Shown here in pieces: positions 53,556 through 64,000 of a DNA stretch of 64,000 nt. The DNA comes from Ephemerocybe angulata (taxonomy: Eukaryota > Basidiomycota > Agaricomycetes > Agaricales > Psathyrellaceae). Within the stretch, counting starts at the first letter, position 1. Every line of letters starts with the position of its first letter. The stretch is from contig JAACJK010000057.1 in assembly GCA_013368325.1 (NCBI GenBank), positions 124,001 through 188,000 of the forward strand, read 5' to 3'. The notes beneath the pieces were generated by a model. It worked only from the letters and a program-made list of their open reading frames with translations, ran no database searches and had not been told where the DNA came from. The position numbers and the translations under genes are program-made.

Positions 53556-54104
53556 ATTCCAAACAGTCCGGGTTTCCAAAAAACCACAGATCCACCGCAT
53601 CCCCTCGGCATGACCACCTAATCCACAGACATTATATCCCATACCTCTTGTCACATTCTGCTCACGACCCCATGGACGAACGAACTACTTGCTTATCGAA
53701 CGACACGACTATCATAACGTTCAGCGAGATTGACGCGAAACATGCAAGCACAAGCCGATTGTCCAACTGTCTGTACTAAGGAGGTCCTCTGTACGTTGTA
53801 ATCCTAACGCCTTTCCCCTGTCCCCTCCCTCTTTATCATTCGTGTATATAATCAAGGAATCTGGCTTTCTTCTCTTCTTCCTTGTCTTGCTGTTCGCCCA
53901 TTTCTTCCATTTCCTCTTCCGTTCGTGCAAGTCGGCAGCCAACAGCAACATCGAATAAGACGACAGCGATAGCGAATGACAGTGATTGCGAGCAACTCGT
54001 CAAACGATCATAGTGGTTAACCCCACCTGATCATACGTACTGGAAAGCAAGAAAGCAAGATTCACTCCAAAGTCCAAGAGAAATGCGAAACCGCTAAATA
54101 CAAC
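53556..54104. other. Intergenic between convergent genes
   Basis: The calcineurin B and SWD1 genes end towards each other. The gap is pyrimidine-rich 3' flank with no supported frame. Confidence 0.45.
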
Positions 54105-56043
54105 TTACTCATCGTCGTCGCCGTCCTCCATGAGCACTTTCATCTTCCAGGTTCCGGGGACATCGTCGTCAGGGTCTTCCTCCGCCCACAGCGCGTCCGG
54201 GTCGAGGTTCATGGTATCGACTTGCATCGCATCGGCGCCGTTCGGTGATGTGTCGCGTTTGACACCAGGTGTGGCGGCACCGTTCGTCATTGTTGAGGGC
54301 GCTGGCGTCCCTGCTTTGCTGAATGCTGCAGAGATACTCCCGCTTCGCGCTGCGGCGGAGTTGAATGCACCAGCACCGGCGAGAATGGATTGGTTGCTTG
54401 GCGGAGAAGTGGCGACCGTAATCGTGTCGATGTCTACGTCTTCTTCTTCTGCTTTCATTTTGCGTTCTAGGAGTACGGCTTCGTCTTCCTGTTAGGTGCG
54501 TGGGGAGGGTTAAGCAATGAATCGGGTGAGGGCGAGCGATAACTTACGATGTCGAATTCGTTCTCCTTCTCTTCGTACTCTACATTCTCGTCTACCTCTT
54601 CGAACCCACCTGCGAAAGCACCCCAGCGCTCTGGGTTTGGACAGTGCCATATATGAATGTTGCCCTGGTTCGTCGTAGATGCAGTTACAGATTTCTTGGG
54701 ATGCCACTATCCCTCTGTTAGTTAGAAGTAGTGATACTTACCAATGCTTTACTCACATGTAGATGTGTCAATGGTTCTCTCCCTCCATCCAACGCGCTCA
54801 CGAACTGCCCGTCATTTGACAAGTCCCAAATATACACCTTGTGTGCTGCCGAGTCAGCTGCTCCACCTGCCAGCCACTCGCCATCGGGACTGTATGACAT
54901 CGTCTGCCACGCCGTCCTGTTAATGGGGTCGTTGAAGCGATGCGTTGGCTCAAGATCCTGTTCCCATATCTCCCCCTCTTGCTGAGGAGGAGGTGAAGAC
55001 GACGCCGTCCTGGACGAGCCTCCAGCCTTCTCGCCCTCCTTGCCTGATGTTGTCGGGGATGAAGTGATGGGGCTTTCGAGGTGCGCGTACGAAGGCACCG
55101 TGAATTGGCGCAGGGTTCTGTCGGAGGAGTTCGTTACGAGCCTACGCCCGTTTTTCGTGAACTCGAGGCCTTTCATGACGTTCGCGCCCGAGATTTTGTG
55201 GCTGGCGATCATGGATTTGGTGCGTGTGCGGAAGACGAGGAGCATGCCGTTGGAGGTGCCGATGAAGATGTGTTTTCCGGAGGGGTCGAAGCGGGCAACT
55301 GTCATGTATGAGCTATAGAAGAGTTAGTGTTGCGGTACTGGGGCCAAGGATGTAGTAGGACGCACCGTCTGGATGAACTTCCATCTCGCTCTCCGTCTAC
55401 CACTTCCTTCAGTTGTGTACGCGACTTGCTTTCTTTTCGGGTATCGCAGAGGTATGCTTCGCCTGTTTGAAGGAGAGCCAGGATGATGCGGCTGGAAAGA
55501 GTAAGATTCGGGAAGGAGATGAGGGGAGTGGAGGTAACATACCTGTTCCTTGGATGGAAAGACGCAGATACTACGGGTGCGTCAAACCTGAGGGTGTTGT
55601 ACCGTTGAGGTGGGTCGCATGGGGAGGCCAAGTCCCAAACAACGATATTCCAGTCCTTGGAGGATGTCAGTACATATCTGGAATTCCTTGACCAGCTGAA
55701 GAGAGGTTAGGCCACATTCATAACGAATGGATGAGGGTTCACTCACTCGACGCTCGTAACCGGCTTCACATGGCCATCCAAACATCGTATATCATTCTTC
55801 GTCTCCAAATCCCATATTTCCGCAGCTCCATTATGCCTGCCAGTAGCCAGAAACCTTCCAGACGGGTCGAACTTGGCGAAGAGCGCTGCCGCCTGGAGCG
55901 TCGTCTGGATCGAAGTCGGATGCGAGAGGGTATGAAACGGGTCTTTGTACTTCATCGTCAGTGTCCCAGTCTTCCGTGCCGTTGCACAGCGCGCGTAGTA
56001 GTCGAAAGAGGTCAAGGTACTCACTTATAAGCGCCTCATTCAT
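54105..56043 (-). CDS. SWD1: COMPASS subunit Swd1 (RbBP5 orthologue)
   Basis: Seven exons: 56025-56043, 55747-55942, 55543-55695, 55366-55491, 54757-55312, 54548-54706 and 54105-54488, giving 530 residues. It begins MNEALINPFHTLSHPTSIQ, the RbBP5/Swd1 N-terminus. WD40 blades follow: AALFAKFDPSGRFLATGRHNG, YVLTSSKDWNIVVWDL, TVARFDPSGKHIFIGTSNGM, VTNSSDRTLRQF and WLAGGAADSAAHKVYIWDL. LTHLHWHPKKSVTAST and GNIHIWH close the propeller. An acidic segment (EEVDENVEYEEKENEFDIED) and a Ser/Ala-rich tail come last. Swd1 is a core subunit of the Set1 complex that methylates histone H3 Lys4. The 19-nt first exon was placed by phase and family match. Confidence 0.92.
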
Positions 56044-56731
56044 TTTGTATCCCCAGGAACTGCAGGATCGGGCCACTCGAGCTCAAACTTGAAGCGGTTT
56101 CCCCAGATCTCCTTCCAGATTGGTTTGCGCCGTGGTATGGGGGAATATCGATGATCCTCCGGGGATCCGCGTCCAGTTCTCAGCCTAAGGTTCGCGTATA
56201 TATCAAGAGTACACAGTCCCAGAAGGTTAGATATCTGGCATTGGGAAGAAGGAGAAGGGAGTTGGAGTTCAGAGAGGGAATGAAGCGGCATTGCCGTGGC
56301 AGAGTAAGTGTGGCTGTGTCTAATTCCTTCCGATGATTCCATCAATGGGCGCCTGTTCGCCCAGGTTTCGCGCATTTCTTGCGGATTCCCCCATCTCCAA
56401 GCGAAAGCTGGCAAGGCGCTCTGAGGTGCTCAGTCACCAACTCAAGGGGGAATTACAGGAGGTTTGCCCGTCTCATCTCTCCTACTACCGCTGGTCAACT
56501 GGCACGCTTCGCTGGCCGCGACATCTGAATTTTGCTTTGTCGCAGTGCTTTGACGCAACGGCAGGCAGTGCACTATGAAGGGCTTTGCTTAGTGTTTGAC
56601 GACATATGCAGGGAGTTGATGGTACCAAGCACCACACGCATCGTGCTTCTCTTTAATGTCCGGACGATGCGTCCTCAGGATCCCAAAGCAACCATTTCTG
56701 GTGCTTAGTCTACTCCACCCCCAAGGTAATA
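56044..56731. other. Intergenic between divergent genes
   Basis: Upstream regions of SWD1 (-) and the small HMG-like gene (+). Frames here are not conserved. No repeat was noticed. Confidence 0.4.
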
Positions 56732-56737
56732 TATAAA
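56732..56737 (+). promoter_or_regulatory. Possible TATA box
   Basis: TATAAA, 77-82 bases upstream of the ATG at 56814, in an AT-rich stretch (GGTAATATATAAACGC) within otherwise mixed sequence. Confidence 0.4.
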
Positions 56738-56813
56738 CGCACATTTGTTCCGTTTATCTCCCTATCCCAATCTCACCTCCTCGAGCATTTCAACCACCCA
56801 CTCTTAGGTAAAC

Positions 56814-57539
56814 ATGTTCAGCCTCGCATCCATTCCTGGTCGCACCATCTACAACCCCCATGCCCCGAAAGCCACACGCGCTCAAGCTCCTACGCCCCCT
56901 CCGGGATATGAACTCGTCAGGTATTTGCACCTGAAACACAGCAAGTCCCTCGTGCAACAGGCTTTCGGTGCGAAGAAAGCTTTAGCATTGGAAAAGGAAT
57001 GGGCTGGGATGACATCTGACGAACGGCGACGCTTCGTCGTCCAAGTCGGCGTTAACCGTGCCAGTGAGGATCGGCGTGGTAATAAGTCGCCGTCCCAGAA
57101 CTCTTCTGATAATTTTGCTTCTGAAGGCTGGGGTGCATGTCCGGATTCACTATCTCCGTTCCCGAATTCCGTTTGCTCTGAAGCAAGCACATTAGTAGTG
57201 CCCTCGTCGAATGGGGAGCCACTCCGACACAAATACTCAAAACAAAACTTTCCCAAGGGAAGATCCCGCTTCCGGGGACAGAATACTGCAAGTGGGCAAT
57301 GGGGCTCAGATAGTAAGGGTGCTGATCATAACGTGAAAACCTCCTTCGAATCATCCTCGCCTATCCTTTCTCCAAATGATTCGAGTTCAGACATGGCTGG
57401 AGAGGGTGGCCTCAGGTGGAAACACAGTGGAGACATCTTTCTTTCATCCGATTTTCACAGTGGTGTGGGTCTGTGGTACTCTGGAAATCCGGGATCGTCA
57501 GACATAGATCTCGACCAATTTGTTAGTGGTTTTGCCTAG
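56814..57539 (+). CDS. Small protein with a possible divergent HMG box
   Basis: Intronless, 241 residues, with a clear ATG and a TATA box upstream. Residues about 26-80 (PPPGYELVRYLHLKHS, then FGAKKALALEKEWAGMTSDERRRF) follow the spacing of an HMG box: an aromatic first helix, then K-x-L-x-x-x-W-x-x-M-x-x-x-E-R-x-x-F. This is like the W and closing helix of an HMG fold. The rest is Ser/Asn/Gly-rich and disordered-looking. Given three other HMG-box genes in the window this reading is plausible but weak. There is no signal peptide or membrane segment. It may otherwise be a lineage-specific nuclear protein. Confidence 0.55.
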   Translation: MFSLASIPGRTIYNPHAPKATRAQAPTPPPGYELVRYLHLKHSKSLVQQAFGAKKALALEKEWAGMTSDERRRFVVQVGVNRASEDRRGNKSPSQNSSDNFASEGWGACPDSLSPFPNSVCSEASTLVVPSSNGEPLRHKYSKQNFPKGRSRFRGQNTASGQWGSDSKGADHNVKTSFESSSPILSPNDSSSDMAGEGGLRWKHSGDIFLSSDFHSGVGLWYSGNPGSSDIDLDQFVSGFA

Positions 57540-57882
57540 ATTTTAACTGCGCAGAAGCTGATCTTTGCTATCAAGGCCGTCGACTTTCGAAGTTAACGTT
57601 GCCACCGCGAAGTGCGAGCATACCAACATTCAAGTTCCTCCATCATCATATCGCACACAGTGGCGTCCAGCGTTCAACGTTTTCCACTCAATTAAAGCCT
57701 TGAACCTTGTTAAGTTACTCGAGTACATTCATTAGTACAATGAGGTAGGGTAGGTTATGAGTACATATCAAATACAAAGGGCTCTCATGCCAACAATCAT
57801 CACAAGTCATAAAAGAGAGAGAACAAGTCTAACAACAGTCCATTCTTCATCCCTAATCGTTACGGTTGCCTGTGACAACACT
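57540..57882. other. Intergenic between convergent genes
   Basis: The 3' flanks of the HMG-like gene and the MARVEL gene. AT-rich, with no gene seen. Confidence 0.45.
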
Positions 57883-58641
57883 TTAAACTCCCACAACTCC
57901 CGTTGACTTATGGTTCCAGTCAAAATCGGGCACACTGGATTTCCATACACCGGTACGCCCGCGATGGTGGGCAGTAACGGCAAGCGTGAGCAAGACGAAG
58001 GAGTAGAACATTACTGAACTGTTATGAGCGCGATGTCCCGGTAATATAAAGCTTGGATACGTACGCATCAGCCAGTTCAAGAACGCGAAGGCTTCGATCG
58101 CACGAAGCTCGCTACAGACTCCACCATTGCAGAACACGAGACCAGGCAACCAGTTCGCAATAGTGGCCCCGGTCGCGAGCCAGAGAATCCAGAGTAACCC
58201 TATCCACAAGTCAGCACCCTACGAATGCCCCAGAAGCATAGGGTATAACGTACAGAGAGTGACCACCTCCACAGCGACGAAGGATGGGGCCGCGCCTCGG
58301 CGCTTAAGGGGAATGATGAAGCTGTGAGGGGCGCAGTCGGAGCGGTCAGATATGGCGTCATACAGCGTTGGAAGCGGCAGACGTACATAATTGGCAGTGC
58401 GATGAGGGTCAGGATGGACGTTGCGAGTGCGAGGTTGACATAATCTGGTGAGGGCCCGGGTAGGCTGACGAGGTGGGCGCTTATTCCGAGGACGATGATG
58501 GAGAAGAAGGCAACAATGCCTGTGATTGTGTGATTCCAGGGATGAAGTATGCTCGTGAGCGTAGGTGCGAGGCTGGAATAGGAGGTGCTTACCGAAGATG
58601 ATGGTCCGGGCGAGGGGGAGAAGGCGGTTAAAGTCGGCCAT
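57883..58641 (-). CDS. MARVEL-domain membrane protein
   Basis: Five exons: 58593-58641, 58387-58519, 58254-58321, 58065-58199 and 57883-58013, giving 171 residues. Four hydrophobic segments fit the MARVEL fold: ARTIIFGIVAFFSIIVLGIS (about 11-30), YVNLALATSILTLIALPI (about 42-60), FVAVEVVTLWLLWILWLATG (about 73-92) and AFAFLNWLMLMFYSFVLLTL (about 116-135). A short loop with a Cys pair (FCNGGVC) sits before the fourth segment, and the tail is hydrophilic. Such proteins occur widely in Agaricomycetes, often in several copies, and sit in plasma-membrane or vesicle membranes. No specific function can be assigned. Every exon junction keeps phase, and unspliced frames break the membrane segments. 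Confidence 0.85.
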
Positions 58642-59486
58642 CGTCCAGAGCTTGTAGGTGGTAGCTTCGGTGGAACGTATCCGAGGTCGTGGACAGCGTA
58701 AAAGGGGTGATAATACGACGCTAGCGTCGAGAAGTAGAAGGTAGGGAGGAGGGACAAGGGTCAAGTGGAGTTCTCCCAAATAGTTCCATGGCCCTTCTTA
58801 TATACGATCCCACGAGGTGAGGAATGGAGCTCTCGGGGTTACGAAGACCAGGCCAACATGCATAGCATCGATGGTTGCTTACGCTTTCTCTAGAGAAATC
58901 GAACGACCTTGAGTTCCGTAGTCAGCCCGTATTAGGATTGCAAGTCATTTCCGTCGAGGACTCATTCTTGGGCCTCTGGTGGGGACAATAGCAACCGCAG
59001 TGCAATGCTTTCATGATGGTGGTCCGATTTCGTTACCATTTCTTGCATGTTGCTGCGAAGTTTGCACAGCAGCTCGTAGAAACAGTCTTGGCTTCTCCAA
59101 ATTAGTTATCGAGCCGGACACATGGCCTTATTCATGACAAGGATCTCATCCGGGGCCAATGCTGGCCGGCGAGGGCTGAGGAAGAGGTGACGTCAGACGG
59201 TAAGTTTAGCTCTGTCCAGCCTGGGCCTGAGCTTCTTGGACCTCCGCACTAAGTACTTACATGCACCAGCTGTGCTTCGAAGTTCGGGGACTCAATACTC
59301 ATGATTGACTCATGATTACTGTAGAGCTTAAGTAGAGGTGGGGCAGCAGTCGGTTCGGCCGATTAATTCCGCTACGGCGGATCGATTGATAGCAACTTCC
59401 ACCTGCAAGTCGATGTAATCTCCTCTCTCTACCATCACCACCGTCAAAGACAATCCGTCCTTTTTTTCACGCTACCAGCAAGTAGC
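58642..59486. other. Intergenic between divergent genes
   Basis: About 840 bases between the MARVEL gene (-) and an F-box gene (+). On the minus strand TATATAAG-like sequence at 58797-58803 could serve the MARVEL gene. No coding frame is supported. Confidence 0.4.
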
Positions 59487-61169
59487 ATGCTAATCTCAAA
59501 GTATCAGATCAGCCAGGTTGGTATTTCTAACAAGAGGACGAATGTGCGCTGAAATAAGCGCTGCCAACAAAAGGTTGGCCTGCCACCTCACATCCGCGAC
59601 TTATTCTTGAACGACGCGAAGCACCCGAGCAACCAAGAACATGCCGAAGTATCCTCCCTGCTGAGGGGATACAAACAGGAACTATCCAACCTTGAGGCCA
59701 GGATTGCACTCTGCCGGAACTTTCTTGCAGTTGTGCGACGGATGCCGTTCGAGGTCATGGCGCAGATATTCGAGGACTATATGAAGATCACCGGCTCTAC
59801 CAACCCAATGAGTGTGCTCTGCCAGGTCTGTGTTTCATGGAGGGATATTGCTATGAGCCACACCCCTCTCTGGTCCGAACGCGCAGTTCGGGTGCATAAC
59901 GGGACTATCGCGGGGTCTATCAGGCCATTAGAAGGGCCAGCCGCAGCTCTCCAGGCATGGGCGAAGAGGGCCGAACCGATGCCTTGGTCTTTGAAAGTTG
60001 TCGCTACACGGACGGACACCCTTCAGCCGTTTCCCTGTGCCCCCCTCTACTTTATCCTTACATCGGCCACCACCAAGAACCTGCAATATCTGGCCATCAC
60101 TGGCGACTTGCAGTTCACTGGCACGGAAGCCCTGAGCGTCGCTGAGGTGCACTCGGTTGTTGTAGAAGGAGCCGAGCGAACAACGGCACGTATAGAACTC
60201 CCATTGCTCTCCAACCTCAGGAAGGCCGTTCTCGTCAACGTACATCCCAACATCCTTCCTCACCACTTCTCCTGGCCTCAGCTCACTCACCTCTACCTTG
60301 GATCTGCCCTCAAATTTTCAGAGGCCATCACCGTCCTCAGACAGACCACCAATTTACAACGTGCTTGCATCGACTTCGAGAGTCACGATTGGCGCCATCT
60401 TCAATCAGAGAATTTGCAACACAGAGAGACGGTCACCCTCCCTTATCTTTCCGAATTGACATTCCTCCATGCTGCACCACTCGGGCGTTTCTTCAACTAT
60501 GGGATGTCGTGGCCGAATCTTGAACGCCTGCAATTGTGGTATGAGCCTGAAGCTTGGTGGAACCAAGAAAGCATGCGCCTCATCCGCTCTGCAACGCGCC
60601 TCCACGTCGTAGCCCTGGGACTCATTGCCTCCGCAAACTACTTTACCCCAATTTTGGATGCCTGCCCATTCCTAACGCACCTTACCTTTGAATGCGTCAC
60701 CACCTATGTGCATCTTTTCGAGTTTCTGGAGCTGAGTGAAGGAGAAACTCGGCTACCACAACTTGAATACCTAGGAATCGAATGCGATTTCATGGACAGA
60801 TTTGAATTCAATATGGAATGGGATTTGGAGTATCCCACTGGACCGCAGTACGAAGGATGGAGCCAGCATCCGTTTCTGCGCCCCGAAGAAGCTCTCGCCA
60901 ATATGCTAAGGTCCCGCAGCCCCGGGAATGCGGCTGCGCGTGGATGCGCCCCATTGAAGCAGTTTATCATTCGGATTTCGGAAGGCGCTTTTGGCGACCC
61001 CTTGGCGGAGAGGATTTCCAATGCGTTGGCGCAGTTCGAAGATCAGTTGGACGTTCGTCTGGTCCGGGGAAGCAGGACCAAATGCCCCACCAATATGAAG
61101 TTAACACATTGGGACCGTGGGCTAGAGAACTCCCTGGATGATCTATGGGCATTCTCCGATAATCAGTAG
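59487..61169 (+). CDS. F-box/LRR-like protein with short first exon
   Basis: Two exons, 59487-59516 (MLISKYQISQ) and 59574-61169, with a 57-nt intron, giving 541 residues. The long exon alone has no ATG before the F-box. The 30-nt first exon is in the same place and phase as in the paralogue at 45806-47570. The second exon opens VGLPPHIRDLFLNDAKHP, matching LELPEQIANLVF there. A coiled coil (HAEVSSLLRGYKQELSNLEA) is followed by the F-box (LAVVRRMPFEVMAQIFEDYM, then LCQVCVSWRDIAMSHTPLW) and leucine-rich strands. It is a predicted SCF substrate receptor. The donor GTTGGT is not ideal, so the first exon is likely but not certain. Confidence 0.8.
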
Positions 61170-61344
61170 CTGGTATGTACCTATCTCTTCTTTTCTCCAA
61201 TACGATCGTTTTCTGATGACAAGTCTCATACAGTCTAAGATCCACATTGCCATAAGTAATGAGTATGGGCAGGTCTCTCGGAATGTTTACACAAGCCAGC
61301 TTCAGCCTGTATCTACCAAGGTGCCATAAAATCAATCGTGTGGA

Positions 61345-63815
61345 CTAGATTGCTCGAGAGACGACAACGGGCAATTTGGGGCGAAGTTCCTTTCGGTCCA
61401 CGCACGGCGTCGTGAGGCCCTGGATATTCCAGAGAATTTCTTGTTTCCCAAGTTTGAATTTGAAAAGGTCGACGAGAACGTAAAGGATAACCTCTGTGTT
61501 GTTGAATAAGCGCATTAGCGCTGGCCCGCCTGTGATTCCAAAGTCGGAGACATACTCATCTCCATCTCTGAGAATTTAAACCCGATACAAGCGCGCCCGC
61601 CTCCGATGAAGGTCATCCTATATAACACAGCATCCGTCAGCAAGATAGCGCACGAGTTTGAGGTAGAAAGAACTCACATGTGAGAGAAGACCCCAGGCAC
61701 ATGAGCGTCGAACACCGATTTTGGCAATTGGGAAAGCCACCTCTCAGGCTTCCATTCGAAAGCGTCGGGACCCCAGATTTCTGGGTCAGTGTTGAGAGCA
61801 TGAATCGAAATAGTGAGCATCGTATCCTTCGGAACGAATATCTCCTTGATCTCTTTTCCGTCGACTGTCTTCACCGGCTTCGAGAACGGAAGGACAGCAT
61901 CTTGGCGAGCTCTAACTCGAAGTTCGCGTTACTGGTACCCACACATAAATGCTGGAAGTTGGCTCACTGTCTCGATAGGAAGGGAGCAGGAGGGTACCTG
62001 AGTTGCGGCAGGCTTGTATATCAGAAATTAAAGTGCAGAAGCAGGGTGACCAACGCACATTCGGAGAGACTCTTTGCATACCGCATCAAGGTAGGGCAAT
62101 GCGGCCAGCTCATCGTAGTCAGGCTCTCCAAACCTTTCCTTCGCTTCCCGGATCTCTGCACGTAGCGTCTCCTGGACATCCTGGTGTTTTGCCAGAAGCC
62201 ATATAATACGGGAAAGCGCACTCGATGTCGTGTCCATGGCGGCAAACATCAGAGTCCTGCCACCATCATAATAAATCCAAGCCTCGGAATAATGTAGGTT
62301 GGACATACGATATTTGGGCGATCACTTCGTCGTCAGGAAGTCTATCCGCCTCCTCCGCTTTCGCGTTCTCTCGCACTGATAATGGTTTAACCTCACCCAT
62401 TAGTAAACTGAAGTCGAGGGAGGGCTCACTGAGAATAGACAAGAAATCTCTCTTTCTTTCATCGTCGTCAGCATCCTTGTTTTGTTCCAAGTCCTTCTTC
62501 TTGGAGTGGAAAATATCCAAAGACACCTCATGCATAGTGTCCACGACGTCGATCATCTTGTGCAGTGTTGGCCACGGAAGCATGAGTCCAATCGATTTGA
62601 GCATGCTACCAGTGCCGATCTTATATTTGACGAGGATGGGAAGAACCAGCTGCCTGACAAGGATGAGTCCGCGCCCAAGGGGCCTACAGAATCCTTGATT
62701 AGCGCTAGTTGATCGATGTATAAGAGAGCTATAACCGTACCCAAGAAGCTTTATGGATGAAATAAACTTGTGTTCTTCACCATCCCCTGTTACAGGACTG
62801 AAGGACCTGCCAAGGCCGCAAAGGGCGACAATCTCGAGAGCAGTTCGAGTCAGCCAGCTAACCATCTCGATCTAAGAAGACCTCATGAGAATTAGATCTA
62901 AATTTGAGCATGGGGTACGCTACCTCTTGGGGCCCTTTAGCGGTCTTCTGAAGAAGGACATCACGCAGCTAAGAAAAGGCGGGCGTGAGGATGATAGATA
63001 AACTTCTCGCTGCGAACACCTTACATCGTAGGTGACCTTGAAAAATGTTGGGACTGAATTCGTTAGTATGATAACATGATGGAGCGGGGCCTGGATACGG
63101 ATACTCACCCATTTTTCTCATATGGCTGACGGAGAATACGGGATTTAACATCTTGCGTTGCCTCTTGTGCTGATTTCCCAGCGTTGACAACAATCCCTTT
63201 CCAAATATCGCATTGTTCGAACTATCACATCAAGCCGGCCACTTCGTCACTATCGCCAACAACTGGGCAAAACATTTAGACTCACACAAGGAATGGATCA
63301 CTTTCCTCGTAGATATGTTGCTCCTTCAAAAAGATGTGCGAGAAGGCCTTGGGGTCGCTAACGTAAAGGACGCGTTCCTGCACGGCGCACTGTGGGCGCT
63401 TATTCTTTCAAGCTCAGCTTGGCGGAGATCGCGCACCTTGAACAGACCATAGGTTCGAGTCACTCGGCCATCTACATGTGGAAGGGAGATTAATTATGTA
63501 TCTAGGCCATGGTAATGTCCGCAAAGGAGGAAGACGTACATTTGGTGCTAAGCCACCGGTGATATTCCAAGCCATCCACGGCAAAGGTTTGACGGATGTT
63601 GCCTGACAATCACAACACAACGAGGTCAACTTCAGCATACAGCAACGCTCCAAGAACGTCGCGCATAGTCTCGACTTGCCTGTGATAAGGCTCAGAGCAG
63701 GAGGACCAGGGAGGATGTCGAGTGGGTGCTTGAAGACATAGCGACGGGCTAAACTCCACAGCAAAGTTGCTGCAATGGCAGTGGGAATAAGCTTGAGGGC
63801 GAGTGCAACATCCAT
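61345..63815 (-). CDS. Cytochrome P450, 15 exons (paralogue)
   Basis: Exons: 63680-63815, 63540-63602, 63437-63471, 63286-63377, 63109-63221, 63025-63053, 62924-62968, 62741-62871, 62430-62683, 62309-62375, 62059-62256, 61968-61997, 61678-61911, 61556-61617 and 61345-61493, giving 545 residues. It has an N-terminal anchor and hinge (LDILPGPPA). The I-helix is AAMDTTSS (328-335), the E-x-x-R pair is E384/R387, PERW is present and the heme loop FIGGGRACIG holds Cys486. It is a likely ER monooxygenase of the same family as 48695-51243. The first intron begins GCAAGT (GC-AG type). Exons 4 and 5 correspond exactly to exon pairs 4+5 and 6+7 of the paralogue. The gene is convergent with the F-box gene at 59487-61169. 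Confidence 0.92.
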
Positions 63816-64000
63816 TGCGAGAATGTGGAAATATTTGCTCAGGCTGGGGGTCCAACATGGGTCGAATCTGTCGAGTATTTATATGGCTACCCAGGACTTG
63901 GGAATGTTGGTTAGGTCGCCCAATACCGTGAGGCCGTACCGAGACTAAAACAAGATTAGACGGGCGTCTAGCCGACCGGATTCGTGTTCCTGCCGAAGAA
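63816..64000. promoter_or_regulatory. Upstream region of the second P450
   Basis: Window edge upstream of the P450 start. On the minus strand a TATA-like CCATATAAATA (about 63876-63886) lies 60-70 bases before the start codon, in line with the spacing at the first P450. Confidence 0.4.

Noticed and set aside
63421..63475. tRNA-like B box (GGTTCGAGTCA) with an A-box-like stretch upstream
   Set aside because: On the other strand this is P450 exon 3 (GRVTRTYGLFK), which aligns with the paralogue. No cloverleaf forms.
31561..63815. A secondary-metabolite gene cluster (acyltransferase plus two P450s)
   Set aside because: The genes are 15-30 kb apart, separated by housekeeping genes, and no backbone enzyme (polyketide, peptide or terpene synthase) is present.
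1..64000. CRISPR arrays, toxin-antitoxin or other prokaryote-type systems
   Set aside because: No regularly spaced repeats were seen, and all recognisable genes are eukaryotic and intron-rich.

Overview
The window is nuclear DNA of a filamentous basidiomycete, most likely an Agaricomycete. Protein genes are split by many short GT-AG introns (mostly 47-85 nt). The gene set includes families typical of mushroom-forming fungi: F-box/LRR-like proteins, peptidyl-Lys metalloendopeptidases (M35), HMG-box regulators and microsomal P450s. There is no operon structure and no rRNA gene. Exon models were spliced by eye, requiring phase continuity and family-conserved protein across each junction.

Layout. 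1-4.9 kb: two tandem HMG-box paralogues with acidic insertions in the box, then a two-exon gene of unknown function. 5.1-8.6 kb: two tandem F-box genes (-). 8.9-14.8 kb: conserved housekeeping genes, namely an FGGY carbohydrate kinase (11 exons, -), ribosomal protein eS25 (-) and, divergently, glucosidase II beta (+). 14.8-23.5 kb: accessory DNA with two degenerate inverted-repeat elements, an F-box gene, a decayed gene and a third HMG-box gene. 23.6-30.7 kb: two M35 metalloendopeptidase paralogues flanking a WRAP53/TCAB1-like WD40 gene and an 880-bp inverted-repeat element with 9-bp direct repeats. 31.6-35.3 kb: a BAHD-like acyltransferase and a mitochondrial carrier of the FLX1/SLC25A32 type. 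38.1-43.2 kb: a 16-exon KDM3-type JmjC demethylase. 43.9-47.6 kb: two convergent F-box genes. 48.7-51.2 kb: a 17-exon P450. 51.6-52.3 kb: an F-box pseudogene. 52.6-58.6 kb: calcineurin B, the COMPASS subunit Swd1, a small HMG-like protein and a MARVEL membrane protein. 59.5-63.8 kb: an F-box gene convergent with a second P450 that is a paralogue of the first.

Conserved single-copy genes (eS25, GTB1, CNB1, SWD1, FLX1, WRAP53-like, KDM3-like) alternate with fast-evolving duplicated families (six intact F-box genes, P450, M35, HMG-box). Three intergenic blocks have diverged terminal inverted repeats flanked by perfect 9-10 bp direct repeats, as expected of non-autonomous Mutator-like elements. 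They lie in the same accessory stretches as the duplicates and pseudogenes. No RNA-guided, toxin or prokaryote-like defence system is visible. The most novel features are the transposon-like blocks, the interrupted HMG boxes, the duplicated 5' end of the kinase gene and the intron gains or losses between the P450 paralogues.
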